This document shows, piece after piece, positions 1 to 13,800 of a stretch of DNA of 64,000 nt; position 1 is the stretch's first letter, and every line of letters starts with the position of its first letter. This DNA comes from Rhizoclosmatium globosum (Eukaryota > Chytridiomycota > Chytridiomycetes > Chytridiales > Chytriomycetaceae). Location: the NCBI GenBank assembly GCA_002104985.1, contig MCGO01000021.1:186001-250000 (forward strand). Direction: 5' to 3'. Position numbers and translations under genes: made by a program. The notes beneath the pieces are model-generated. The model was not told the origin of the DNA and searched no databases. It was given only the letters and a program-made list of their open reading frames with translations.

Positions 1-3000
1 GGATGCAATAGCAATTGTAGACTGATTGTCTTGATCAATTACTGTAGAACCAGGCAACTTGAAACCAAGTTCTTGCAAGAATAGACGCATCCAAAGGGCT
101 TCTTTAACTGCTTCAACGAGGGCATAGAGCTCGGATTCAGTAGAAGACAAAGCAGTAGTTGACTGCTTCTTGGAGTACCAGGCAACTGGACCTCCGAAAG
201 CCATCATCACATATGCAGAGCGAGACTTACGATCAGTCTCTTGTGCAAAACTTGAATCAGCAGCAGCATGTGGAGCCAATCCTTCTGGCAGTTCCATATC
301 AAGTGGTCGGTCAGTCCTTACTCGAGACTCTTCAGAAGAGTAGACAGTGAGGTCACCAGAAGCACTTGCCTTGAAAAGAATTCCCCAATCATAAGTTCTA
401 CGAAGATAGCGTAAAACTCGAATCAGCGCATCATAATCATGCTGAGTGGTGGAGGAACGTTGAAACTGAGCCAGAGTGTTCACAGCGCATATGAGGTCTG
501 GTCTGGTCATACAACTCAAATAAATCAACTTGGCAATAATTGAACAGTATTTGCGTTGTCCTTCTGCAGAAACGGGAGGGCTACTTGGGTCATGATTCCA
601 AGTGGTGGCCATTGGGGTATCGGCCCAATTGTTGGAGTCCAGATCCCAAATATCATATTCTTTCAGCAGAGCATGAGCATATTGAGGTTGTCCTATCCAT
701 ATTCCCGCTTTGGTGCGTTCAACTTGGATCTTGAGAATCCATTTGGCTTGGCCAAGGTCAGAAATCTCAAACTCAGACTTAATAAGCTCCTTGATTTGGT
801 CAATCACAGCTTGGTCCTTACAAGCAATGAGGATATCATCAACATAGAATAGAATGATGACAAGTTGACCAGTGGTTGGATCAATCTTCATGAAGACACA
901 AGAATCAGTTTTCAACTGTTGGAAACCAATTTTCACAAAGAAATCGCGTAGTCTCTTGTACCATTGGCGTCCAGCTTGGCGAAGACCATAGAGTGCTTTC
1001 TTGAGCTCGGCAAAGAGAGGTCTACCTTCAGAGTCTTTTTCAGTGAACCCTGGGGGAAGATGCATGTAGTTTGGATGGTCCAAGTCACCATACAAAAATG
1101 CAGTCTTGATATCAAGTTGCGAAATGTTGAGGTTAAATGCGGCGCTTAACGCGATGAGAACACGGATTGCCTTGATCTTGACTGTTGGCGAATGAGTTTC
1201 GTCAAAGTCATCATAAGGGGTTTGACCGCAGCCGACTGCAACAAGACGAGCTTTGAAGCGAGTGATGAATCCTTCAGGATCAGTCTTGTATGCGTAAACC
1301 CACTTTGATTTGATGGGTTTGCGACCTTCAGGCAAAAGAGAAGTGGTGTAAACTTCGCGGTTCATTAGACTCTCAATTTCACAAAGCATTGCACGTTGAA
1401 AGTAGGCAGCAAAGCGTCCTTCCATAGCTTCACGAACTGACTTAGGAACAGGTGGAGCATTGGAAACATGAATACGTTCAGTTGGTACATCAGAGGGAGC
1501 AGCCTTGGACCAATCAAAGTGAAGTTCTGGTCGGCGGGCAGCGTTGATGCGAGATCTTTCTTTCTCCAACTCTTCCATCTGGGAACTCATAAAGCTATCC
1601 ATTTCGACACGAGCATGTTCGGCGCGGCGGCGGAGTTTACTGAATTTCTTGCCAGTTGATTTGGCAGCACGTTCAACTCGGTGTTGAAGCCTAATGTATG
1701 TAGTACTTGCACGAACCACAGTAGTTATAGCTTCAAGTGCGCGGCGGCTCAATGCAGCTTCAAAGTCTGGATCAGATAGGGTTGCTGGCTCTGCTTCATC
1801 GTTGGACTTAGCAGGTTTGGTGCCAGGGCTTGAGGCTTCAGAGTCAGATGCTGAATCTGAGTCTGACATAAGGACTTGACCTTCCTTGAAAAGGTGTTGC
1901 ATATAAGATATGAATTCATCTAAATCACTGGTACCAAGAGAAATAGACGACTTGGAAACCTTTGCTCGGAGACGACGTGGCTTTTGTGGAGGTTCACTCG
2001 AAGACTCGCGGCTACGTGGTCGCTTTCGCAGGCTTCGACCAGGCTCTTGGAGGAGACGAGAAATATCCTCACGTTCTCTGGCAAGGCGAGGGCCATCGAT
2101 TAAAGGTCCCGAAAATAATGGGCTGGAACTGTCAGCAGAATCTATAGGAAAACATAAAGAATGTTACATTTTGCTTGGCGTATTGAGGAATACTAACCAT
2201 GGGCCATAGATTCGCCAACAGGCTGGACTTTAGAGAATAGCTTCTCAAGACTTGCCTCATCGTCAGTCATGATAGTATCATCTAAAGATTTGTATGATTG
2301 TTAAATAAGAATTTGAAGGAATTATGATAGTGTACGGCTATTCACCTTCATCTTCCAAAGAAACTGCCTCAACATCCCCTTTATACGTCATCTCAGACTT
2401 GGAAAGTGTAGTAGCATCGGTGTCCCAACCAGACTCTGGAGTGTCAGATTCGGAGTCAACAAGTGCTTCAGGTACCTTGAAACCATCATCTGGTATGTCG
2501 ATGAAGTAGTCGAAAACTTCATCTTCAACCGGAGTCACTGGCATTGATGTCTGCATGGCATCAGCATGGGCCTTGACAAACGGATTTACCACTGTTGGAT
2601 CAAAGGTCTTTCCAAGAAAGATGGTGGGGCACCAGCGAACGTGAAATACTTCAACTGGCTTTTGAAGGCGATAGTTCCAAACAATCATGATAGTACGCGA
2701 CTTGTATGCAAGAAAGGCGACGGGCTCTGCTTTGATCATTCTACCAACGCGTTTGGTCCGTAGTTTCTTTTCAACTGGCGTATATCCCAACGTACCCATG
2801 GAAATGAAGTAACTGTAAATAGTTGTTACTCTCCAGAATTGAGTATAAAGAATGTTTGAAAGACTCACTTGTAGTATGGTTGTACCTTGGTGATACGTTC
2901 ATACGGTGACTTCGCGCGAATTCCATTTTTAGGAGCGGCGGTTACGAGTGAATTAATGACAAAGACTGCAAGTTGAATTGCAAAGCAGTAGAAATCCTTT

Positions 3001-6000
3001 GGGAACAAGGATGTAAGCAATTCCAATTCAGCTCTGTCGCGGTAGATTCCAAGAGGGCGTTCGACCAAACTAAATTCTTGAGTGTAAGCTGGTGCAAGTC
3101 GGAGCTCCACTTCAACATCAGAATGGGAGAGGCACCAAGTTTCCATCCACTTGGTATCAAGTTCACCTCTGTCGCCTCCAATTACAAGAATCTGATACCC
3201 ATACTTGAGCTCTAAAGTGTTCAGAAAACGAGTGAATCGGATGGTAAACTCTGCTTTTGACTTGAGCGGTAGAATCCACATATATTTGGTGTATCGGCAT
3301 TGGATGAATGCTATATACCTGTAACCACGAATAGTGCGAAAACCAATAGGATAAAGGTCTTCGTATATGTGGCTTAACATGTGAATTGGCCTGTCTGATG
3401 GGCCATCAAGCTTACGGGTGGTTCGTTTCCTGTGTGCTACGGCAGGACAAGCAGGACAGATTTTCTTGTCTCGCTCAAAGTTGTAGGTGATACCTGCAGA
3501 GTCCAATGTTTGACGCATAGTACGGTCGTTGCAGTGGGCAAGGACTTGGTGCCATTCTAACCAAGTTTTGCGATCTAGGGCAGGAATAGACTTTGCAGGT
3601 GCAGCAAATTTGGATTCGTCATAACCAAGGTCAATGTAGTAAAGATCACCGACTCGTGCTCCAATTTCCAAGACTTGACGCGTTTGATTGAGCTTCAAGC
3701 GTACCTTGTTCTGAGTGAACTCAATGGTATCTTTTGAGTCACGTAACAAGTGGGAAATTGACACAAGCATGTCTGTAAGCTGAGGGACATGAAGAGCGCC
3801 TTCAATCAGTCTCTCAGGGTTACTGAACATTCGGATGGTACCAGTACCAACTATTGGGATCTTGTTTTCGTTGGCCATATATACGAATTCATCTTCAACT
3901 GGCTGGTAGGTCCCAGGAACAAAGTGCTCTAAACAGGGAGTCATAATCAAGGAAGCACCAGAATCAATCAAAGAACGGATACGTTTATTGAAAACATTCA
4001 ATCCACGTGTAACAAAAATCCGCTTTGACAACTCATTAAAATCGTGCCACTTGTCAACTTCATCGACTTGAAGAAGCGTTGAGCCTCTCTGGATTCTACT
4101 TGCCCGCGAGCATACGGACTTGCTTCTCAACGTCCTTGTTAGATTTTGAAGTCTGGGCAATGAAGTGTAAGAACCATCGTCGGAATCATATTCGTCCATG
4201 GACTCAGAGTCACTGGAGGATTCAGCAAGAGCAGGCATATCAAAATCAGAATCGGAGGGGGAGGAATCGACCAAATCGGCATTTTCACTCACCTTCAGAA
4301 TCGATCTGAGAGCCTTCTTGTCAATCTTGACGTCTTTCTCGTCATCACTGGCACTGTCGGAGTAGTAGTCTGTTTCATACTCAGTGTCAGCAGCATTTGC
4401 ACGCTTCTTGCGACGGTTGTTTCGGTCAGAGTCAGAAGCGTCGCGAGCAGAACGGTGGCGCTTGTCAGTTTTTCTTCTGTCACGGTCTTGGGAACTTGAA
4501 GAAGGACCAGAGTTTGAGGTAGGGGAAGACTGGGTGGTCTTAGATTTCTCTAAGCGTTGGGTCAGATCAACAGCCTCTCCTTTCTCAATCAGACTGGCAG
4601 CAAAACGACAATGGCGAAGGAGATGTGTTGGACCTCTGGTTGATTGATGGAGGCGACACGTATTGTTGAGATTGGCTTTGTATCCGTTGTTAGAAAGCCA
4701 AGTCTCAAGCTCCTTGAACTTTGACACCGTTGGTGAAGATTCGGTTCTCCCCTATGGTTTGATGTTAGTTATTTATCAAAACCAATAGTTGGAGATAATG
4801 ATGACTTACAGCATTTGCTCTGATATTCTTGTCAGACTTGTCAGATGGGTCAGAAAGGTTGCGAGCATTGGTCAAAGTGCTTGTCAACTTGGTGATAAGA
4901 GCTTCCATATTTGGAAACAACTTGTAACCGTCTTTCTCGATATCAAGTCTGATTCCAATGAAGCGGCTTCCAAGGACCGAACTTGGATCTGGCATGTTCT
5001 TGTGGACAAGGGCCAGAGTGAGGACAAGAGAGAAGATATCGGCAGCCTTTTCCGCATCAGTGTCATTGAACTGGAAATGCTGGAAAACAGCCTTGATTTG
5101 CTGCAGACCTTGGGAAGACTTCTTGAGCTTTTCGACGAAAGCTTCCCACTTCTCCAAACTGTTCCGATGCTCCTTCGACAGTCCAGACTGCATGAGGTTG
5201 TTTAAGAACGTGGTGAAGTTCATCTGTGTGATGAAAAGTCGATTAGTCATCATTACAAAGTCGAATTTGAAATGGATAAGGCAAAAGGGGAAGACGTAAA
5301 ATAGTCACTCACCCCAACCCGGTCGTCTTGTTGGAAAACAGATCGCGCAGCAGCGAATGCATTCAAAAGAGTTGGGTTGGCCTTGAACGTTGGGTCCTCC
5401 TGAATCTCTTTCCACTTGATGGAAGAGAACTGCTGTGAGTAGTCACGGAGGGCAGCGGCTTGACCATCAATAAACTTGCGATGTTGTTCCTTTCGCTTGT
5501 TGTTGATGTCATCGACTTCCTTTTGGTGTTTCAGAGCAGCATCAACTAATGCGTTGTGATTGAGTTGATTCGTCTGGAAAACAGCCAGATCCGACGGCTT
5601 GTCGCTCTCCATGGTTACTTCGTAAGGCTGCCCACCATTCTCGGAGGTGACCGTCTTTTTCACCATAATAGGTTTGGGAGCGGTTGTGGGAGCGAAGATC
5701 TCGTAGGAGGCGAGCACAAGCGTGGATTGGAGGTCGGGATTGACGAGAGACGGGTAGAGTTGCCTGATGTAGGCCTCGTTCTCGTCAAGCGACGTGGACA
5801 CCATGTGTGGAGCGAAGGCATCCACAGGCTTGGGGCGGTGGACGTCGGTAGTGTTTACAGTAGACTTGCTTGACCCAGTCATTAACGGCGTAGTTGTGTT
5901 AGGACGGGCGACTTGTGTGGCAGGCACTGGAAGTGTTTTTTGTGAAAAAGCGAAGAACCGGGATCACGTGTGCGATCCACGGACGGACGGGAGTGGTCGG

Positions 6001-6995
6001 AAGCGGATTCCGTTCAGTCCCGGTCCGGAATCTCCACGCAACCCCGTCACGCTCACCTTGACGTCGCTTATCACACTTCCAACTACGTACCTCCTGCTTG
6101 GGTAAGTTAGTCGGTTCTGTAGTGGAATGGTGAGGGAGTGGGTGCGGACTAACCTGTCGACAGATCACTCGGAGAAGACTTCTCCGTCGTAACATGCGTT
6201 CCGTTCAAGAGCTGCTCGGTAGCTATCCCAAAGGTTAACCATTCCAGCTTCAAGATCCGCGACGTTTTCGTATTCCTTTGCTTCCAGCATCATAACGGCT
6301 TGGGCAAAGCGGTAATCGAGTTTCAAGCGGATAGCCTTTTGGGCCGTGAAACCATGGTGAAGAGTCTCTGCTATTGACTCGCAGGCGGCTTCTGCTTCTC
6401 GTACATCCTTCAAGTAATCAGGTATTGATTGGTTCGGTCGGATACAAAGAGCTCTGTACTTGTCAGCAGCGGATTTATCAAGAACACGATTTGCAGGGTC
6501 GAAATTGCGCTTGAGTTCAGCCCAAAGTTCCCTGGACGTTTCGTGACGGGCGTATTGGGCTTGCATTGTCTTGGACATTCGAGAATGGAGAAATACAACG
6601 ACTGTTTTCTCAGAGGTGATGTCCCGATCTTCCCATTTCTGGTCAGACTGCCAAATCTTTTCTTGATTTTCGTACTGGCCAAAGGGAACGTCGTTTCCCT
6701 ATGACATGGGTGCGTTTCAGAAAATCAGGATGTTTCAACTCCTGTTTCAGAGACTTACTTCTCCTTCTTCAGGCACATAGGGAGTGCCATCAGCGTTTTT
6801 CATCTGACTCAACCAGTTGTTGGGTGGTTCGGGGCGAGCAAAGCAATTTTTGTGCGGTTTCCAATTTGGGTTGAGAACCCGAGCATCGGAAGATCCAATA
6901 CCTTGGAGAGCGAGCTTGCTCCAGACTGGCCAATTACTGGCGTTGAGAAGGACATATTTGACCGCCTCCGGTTTTGAGTCTTCAATCTTTTGCAT
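1..6995 (-). CDS. copia Gag-Pol polyprotein, multi-exon, C-terminus truncated by window edge
   Basis: Exons read on the minus strand: 6995-6759, 6698-6169, a poorly resolved short exon near 6095-6049, 5926-5313, 5223-4810, 4751-2869, 2812-2346, 2281-2198 and 2141 to the edge. Phases agree at all junctions except around 6169-5926, where a frame change is unresolved. Exons 1-2 carry a Gag domain. The 4751-2869 exon holds a DSGAS protease site, an H-H-C-C integrase finger (HQVLAH ... CPAC) and a diverged D,D,E core (YEDL, GGDRGEL, LVERP). The last exon holds the RT with YVDD and the RNase H segment SSTESELYALVEA. RT is intact to the window edge. An acidic, Ser-rich linker separates integrase from RT. 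The start is the first ATG after a TATA-like box. Confidence 0.8.
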
Positions 6996-7030
6996 AGAAG
7001 TTCTGCCCTTCCAAAGATAGCGTATCGGGG

Positions 7031-7040
7031 GTATTTATAT
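7031..7040 (-). promoter_or_regulatory. TATA-like box of the copia gene
   Basis: On the minus strand this reads ATATAAATAC, ending 36 nt before the ATG at 6995. Its spacing fits a host-type promoter with a very short 5' UTR. This is seen in the sequence; function is inferred. Confidence 0.45.
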
Positions 7041-7859
7041 GCGACGCTGTTCCAAATATGGAGCAGATAGTGGTTTTCTTTTTATAAATGTTATATATCG
7101 GGCATTTATTCGGGGTAACGTTGTCAAAGATGAACCATGTGATCAACTCCAACAGCGACACAAGCCTGCCAGGCTGGGCTCATAACTTGTTATAATATGA
7201 TCAGGTTATCGAAGGGAGATTCCCTGGTGGCGTAATGAGGCTGTGCGGAGGCCTTATGATGCACAGGTTGAACGGGTTGGACGATCGTAGTTTCCGTGAA
7301 ACTTCGTCCCGGTTTCATGACAAGGCATGATCTCTCTTTTATTATCGAACATAAAACGGATAGACGTAGTCATATACTGACATTATTAAACGAGGCACTT
7401 TGGAGCTTGCTCCGCTTGCTCCGTTCCATTCCAACATTTGGTTCCAGATTGTTCGTTGCCTTGTCCATCAGATTTAATTCCACATAACGCCTTACTTTAT
7501 AAAGGTTTGACTCTCCTCTTCCAGAATAAGCTATCACTTAAAATTGAATAAGTGGCGTGGAAGTTGGGTGGGAGATTATTGTTTTAATTGATTACTATAG
7601 CTGCGGGGACAATGTGCAAATACTAATGATTAATTATTCTTCTATATGTATTTATCTTCGTATTCTAATCCGTTGACGACAGGGAAGTAAAGTTGCCGTT
7701 TGCTGGAATGATAATCACATTCCTTCTTTTCAGGTTCAATTGCACTGCCCAATCGGAAGTTAATCACTTGGAACAAAGGATTGAAAAAATCAGTCCGCGG
7801 CCTTATTTAGTCCCCAATTGTTTGATTGGCGGCAAGCAAAAAAAAGCTTGCAACAATCA
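7041..7859. other. intergenic region between the copia gene and the ABCA gene
   Basis: About 820 bp of AT-rich sequence with no coding potential that I trust. It would contain any 5' LTR of the copia element and the promoter of the ABCA gene. I see no terminal repeat, tRNA or conserved motif by eye. Confidence 0.5.
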
Positions 7860-10800
7860 ATGGGATCTTCATGGTTGCTCCAGGTCCGGGCTTTGACCGC
7901 CAAGAACTGCCGAGTCATTGCCAGGAAGCCGTTGCTGCTCTTAACTGCCATTTTGTTCCCGCTGTTGGCCTTTGTCGTCTTGGGACAAGTGTTGAGCATG
8001 TTGGTGGCAGCGGCTAATATCCAGCCAGTTGTAGAGATTGGGCAGACAGCTGCTCCGTTGCCTCAACTTCCATCGAATACGAATGTCTTCTTCGTCTCCA
8101 ATGTGACTGCGACGCCGTCTGGAGTTGCCATTATGGTGAGGCAATTTAAAGTGTTTAATTGGTTCATAAGGGCTTACGTTTTCTTCCGACACCACAGAAA
8201 CGAATGTGCGAACTGAACAAGATTTCGTTTGATCAACAAGTCCGTCAAATTGATTTGAATTATGGCTTTGAATATAGTCTTGCGGATCTTATCCTTCGAG
8301 ACTATCGCCGACTTAATGAAGGCCCTTGGTTCATTGTCAGGTAATGCTATACCTAATTTGAATTTCTTGCTCTCCTTGATATTAACTTAACCTGCAGATG
8401 GGAAGGAACTGAGACCCAACCATCATACAGCGTAAACATTCCAAATGACCAACGTACTTTGAAAGCCTACTCGTCCGTTTTCTCATTCCAACAAGCTGTC
8501 GACGGAGCCATCCTGTCTTACAACAAGAACCCAACTTCTGCCGGAAATGATGTGTACTCGGTCTCATACGACTTTTTCCAACCCGCCGGCACTGGTTTCG
8601 ATGAATTTAACGACGTCAAAATCCAAACGGAATACAAACCTGCCGATTTGCAGTGGATCCAGCAGCTCGTCCTTGTGACCCTCGGTCCACTAGCTTTCCT
8701 CCCGCTCATGATTCTCACGATCGATATCGTTGCAAAAGAGAAGCAACGTCGGTTGTATGGAGTGTTGAGAAGAATGGGGTTGATGGAATCTGCATTTTGG
8801 ATATCGCTGTTTGTTCCAATGGCTTTGGTTGCAGCTCTTTCCGCTGTCAGTGCCTCCGTAGGAACGTACATTCAGTACAATAGTATCGCACTCTTGAAAG
8901 TGAATTTTGATGTCTTGGTCATCTTCAATTACGCATTCGCGCTGGCGATGCTTGGATTTGCATGCTTTATTTCGTCGATTGTGAGCAAACCACTACATGT
9001 CAATATTTCGATTGGAGTCGTCGCTGTGGCTTCGATTATCGTGAATGTGGTCTTGTTCTTGGATACAAGCTTGATTGCCAACAACGGGTTCCCGATTCCA
9101 CCTTCTGCATATTGGTTCTCGGCGTGTGATGCTGTTTATGCCCAGATTCTGTTGGCTATTTTCGCACCTTTCTACAATTACGGTCGTGTATGGGTCGATG
9201 TTGTTTTGATCAATAATCCGAATTACAATGCTCCGGGAGTTTTTGACATGAATCAATTGTTAAGAACGGAGCGTCGTGTTGAGGGGACGTATCAAGATGA
9301 TGGCAACCCCAATCTATACAAATTCTTTGGTCTAGCTCCTACTATTACTACCGTTTTGATTATGGCATGCTCGCCTTTGTTCCATGTGACACTTTCTTGG
9401 TACTTAAATCAAATCATTTCTTCTGAGGAGGGATTCAAGCGGACTTGGACTTTTCCCTTCACTGCCGCGTACTGGACAGGAAAATATGTATCTAAAGAGT
9501 TTTCGAAGGGCGACACTTTGGCTTCAGTGAGTAACTTGAAGCATGTATTCCACTGTTCTTACTATTTTTCAGGAAAAACAAAAAAGTTACACTACAAACA
9601 CCATGAGAATGATTAAAATGACTAAGTCATATAATTCGACGACTGCTGTAAAGGAGTTCTCTTCTGTTTTGAAACGGGGAAAGTCTATTCCATTTTGGGT
9701 CATAACGGTGCTGGAAAGTCCTCCCTTATCAACATGCTTTCATTGAATACTTCTGTCACATTTGGAGATTGTTTCATGTTCGGTTTGGATATTAGAGAGG
9801 ACGCTGCAAAGCTTCAAAGTCTCATGTCACTCTGTCCACAGTTTGACGTTCTCTACTCTTCTTTGTCTCCATACCAGCACCTCCAGTTTTACTACATGTT
9901 CCGTGGCGATCGATTCAGTTCCAAGGCAGCTTTGAACCAAAAAATTATGGATAAGCTTGAGGCTGTTAATTTGGCTGATGTTGCACACGTTCCATGCAGC
10001 AGATTCAGTGGAGGAATGAAGAGAAGACTTTCGTTGTGTCTTGCAACAATCGCAGGTTTGTGTTTTCACTGGAATTATGACGATATTTACTAACATGCTT
10101 TTAAGAAAATGCTAAAATCATTTTCCTTGACGAACCAACCACTGGATTGGATCCAATCTCTCGTCGCGGCGTATGGAAAGTAATTCAGAGTTTGAAAAAG
10201 GATCGCATCGTCGTCTTGACGACCCACGTAAGTTGTGCTGTCACCCAAAACTCAAGTAATCGGTTTCATATCACAGAGTATGGAAGAAGCGGATCAGTTG
10301 GGCGACCATGTTTGTATCATGCACATGGGTAAACTTCGAGCATCTGGATCAAGTCTTTTCTTGAAAAATCGTTTCGGAGACGGGTTCCAAGTCACTCTTG
10401 TCAACAGAAGCGACTCTGCTGGAAAACTTAGCGGAGAGGCTCACAAGTCTTTGGAAGAATATGTCAAGTACGCGCTTCCACGTTCGAACATCGTGTCTTC
10501 CGCTGGTGGAGCGTTAACTGTTGCTGTTGGAAAGCTTGAAAGAGGACGCTTGGTCTCTTTCTTGAGGGCTCTCAAGAAAGATGTACAACTGGAATGGACT
10601 CTTGGAAATAGTACTCTTGAAGAAGTTTTCTTGAAGTTGTGCGCACAAAACAAGACTGTTGTCACTGCCGAGACGGAGGCTGCTGATAAACCTGTACCCA
10701 TTTGTCGCATTTGTGCCATTAATCCAACTGAGGCTGTATTTTTATACACCAAATCAGGCGTTCGTATCGAAATTCCAGACGTGGTGTGTAAAAACTGTGC

Positions 10801-13800
10801 TGACAATGTTGAGAAATCACCGAATCAAGAGTCAAACAATGAAATTCTCGACTTGATTACTTTCAGTGAATTCAAGCAGCGAGTTCCAGCCCAAGCAACC
10901 AACGTGACCAAGAATGGTATTGACATACAAGTCTCTCCAAAGCCTTCGATTGCTGGACAACTCAAAGCGATTTTCACGAAGAACGTGTTCTTGTTCTCCA
11001 AGGAACGTAGGACAAACATTGGATTTGTCTGTTTCTTGGTTATCGCACTTGCAGCTGGATTATACACTTCATCCACGTTTCCAAAGGCCCCGTCTAATTG
11101 CACTTCTGGGTTGTGGTTCAAGAAGTCATACTTCGGATATACTTGTAGCACTTTCGATTTGGCCACAGGCATCAAAAATCCAACTTCTGGTCCATCTGCA
11201 CCGTCTGGTGTTTGTATGAGCGACAGTTTTTCTCCTCCTATTTCAAGTAGCCCCAATTCAAACACTGGACAATCGTTAGGTAGCATGGGTTCACCCGTGT
11301 CTTGCTCTGGTGGCTCGCGTCAGCTATTTGGCTATGCCTCAGCTTCAGCCAAAGTGATTGGAATCCAATCCAGGCCATACAGCTCATCATACAATATGTA
11401 CGCTCCTGACGCTCAAAGTGTTATAAACTCTACTGGCTCCTCGTTCACAGGTGGAGAAAGCCGTGTTGTTTACTCTCAAACGAGTGTTGCAGGAGATCAG
11501 CCAGTTTCAAGTTTCTTCCGAAATGCAGTAACATCTACAACAAAAAACGACTCGTTAGTTGGAATTCCTAGCTCTGGTCCCATGCCTGGTCCCATGGGAT
11601 CTTCGTCATTTAATACGCTACAACTTCCTACTTTCGATTCTATTTCAGGGAATGTGCAAGATTACTTCCTCGTTCAGCAAAAGAATTTGGTCAGCAACGA
11701 AACGTCCACGGAGCAATCTTGTCCTGCTTATTACCAACAATCGTTCAGTTCCAGTGGTCGCAAGGGACTTATTACATCGTCTTTCGCACAATTCCAAAGT
11801 TTATGGCAACAGTATTACCCAGATCTCGGTATCAACTTCAACAGACTCCAGTTTGGATCAGGAGACTTGAATGTCAACTACCAAGTTGTTGTATATGCAG
11901 ATAAACAATTCCCGGCAATTTTTGCTCCTCCAAGCGCAGTTCAAACCTATTCTCGTGACACATTCCCAGATTGCGCTGCTATTCTCCATTCCCAGTATTC
12001 AACTGGAAATTCGTACTCTGCCTACCCGTTGTTGGACCCATTTGTTGTATCTATCAACTCCGTTACAAACTCGATTCTCCAGCAAACTTCCAAAAACATA
12101 AAAGGCGTTCAAGTTGCTATCTATCAAAACTTCCCCAAGGTCATTGATGTTAATGGCCCAGACAGCAACGGAGCTTTGATCCAGTTCAAGTTTAGTCGCG
12201 CTATTTTTGTCATGTTCTTCATTCTCGCTACTGGACTCATGTTCCCACGTCTGGTTTCATTGATTGCACTTGAAAAGAGTGAGAACCTGGTTGAAATGAT
12301 GAGAATTCAAGGCCTGTCGCTCCCAAGCTACTGGGCAGGAAATTACTTGTTTGGCTTCTTCAGTGTGGCTTTGTTGACTCTTTTGTACGTTGCTTTGAGT
12401 TTCGCTGTTGGTTCAGGTGACGTTGTGCGTGCTGGGTTCGCTCTTATGGCTTTGGTTGTTGTGGTTTGGACTCACGCTCAAGTTTGCCTTGCCTTCTTTA
12501 TTGGAGGAACTGTCTCGAAACCAATGTCTGCAAGCTTGATTTCCTATATGCTTTTTATCGTTTCTGCTGGTATTTCTCCCTTCATGTTGCTCTCTATTGG
12601 TCCTTCTGGATTGTCGTACGCTTGGAATTTGTATCCTATTGCTGGTGCAGTTAATTTGTTGGTGCTTGTTACGTCATTTGGAACTATCGAGTAAGTTTAT
12701 TTCAATGTATGCCACGTCAACTCATACCAATTTTAAAGCACTAAGCTTGTTCTCATTAACACGGGCCTTTTGATTGTCTGCAGCACTTTCCTTGCACTCC
12801 TTGGAATGTATGTTCATGCCATCAAGCCATCTAAGGTTGGAATCCCACTTGATCCACTTCTTGGCTTGTCAGGAGCAGTAAAACGTAGTTCGGCCCATCG
12901 TGTCAAAGGAGTTGACCACGAAGAAATTGAATTCGGATACAAAAAAGACACCGAAGTACTCAAACATGAGAAGGATGTTCAAACCTTGCATTCAAAGGGA
13001 ACCTTTACCCAGCCAGTCATTGATGAAGGAGAAGCTCTTCGCGTGGTTCACCTTAGAAAAGAATTTGGAAATGGCAAGAAGGTGGCCGTGAAGGACATGA
13101 CTTTGTCTGTAAAATACGGCGAAACGTTTGGTCTTCTTGGACCAAACGGAGCTGGAAAAACCACCGCATTGAGTATGATGACAGGCCTTTTAAAGCGTTC
13201 TGGAGGTGATATTGTTGTCGCTGGTCATTCTATTCAAGAGGACAAGATTAGCAAGACAAGGGATATCGGCATCACTCCCCAGTTTGACACAGTTTGGCCC
13301 GAATTGACTGTCGAAGAAACTTTGTCCTTCTATTGTAGTCTCAGAGGTGTCAAATCACTTGATGCGAAAGGAATGGTGCGATCAATTGCCGAGTCGATTG
13401 AACTTGATGGAGATGCATTCAAGCAAAAGGCAAGCCAGCTTTCCGGTGGAATGAGACGACGTCTCAGTATTGGTATTGCTCTTACTGCCAACCCGAAGAT
13501 TCTTGTCCTTGATGAACCAACCACTGGTCTTGATCCCGAAACTCGTCGTCAAATCTGGATGATTGTTGACAAAGTCCGTCGTGGCGGAGACAAAGCTGTG
13601 ATTATTACTACACATAGTATGGACGAAGCGGATGCACTGTGTACGAGAATCGGTATCGTTGTCGATGGAGAAATCAAGGTTCTTGGGTCGCAAATGACAC
13701 TCAAGAAGCAATACGCTGAGGGGCTCAAGTTTACCTTCCGCTTCCAAGTTAAACATCGATTGTCTGACGGTACTAATTTGGACGCGTTCAAGCTTTCACA

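Larger units (their letters stand above)
1..7040 (-). mobile_element. Ty1/copia-type retrotransposon (or domesticated derivative), 3' end outside window
   Basis: The minus strand encodes, in the copia order, a UBN2-type Gag, an aspartic protease, a GAG-pre-integrase zinc finger, an integrase, a reverse transcriptase and an RNase H. That order (integrase before RT) separates copia from gypsy elements. The 3' end lies beyond base 1, so a 3' LTR cannot be examined. No 5' LTR was identified by eye. Unusually, the coding region is interrupted by about eight short introns with GT...AG borders. A TATA-like box sits only about 40 bp before the first ATG, leaving no obvious room for an R-U5 and primer-binding site. 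Either a genuine intron-bearing copia lineage or a host-captured copy is possible. Confidence 0.85.

Noticed and set aside
7041..7859. Possible 5' LTR of the copia element
   Set aside because: No TG...CA-bounded block or primer-binding site could be recognised, and the matching 3' repeat would be outside the window. Cannot be supported.
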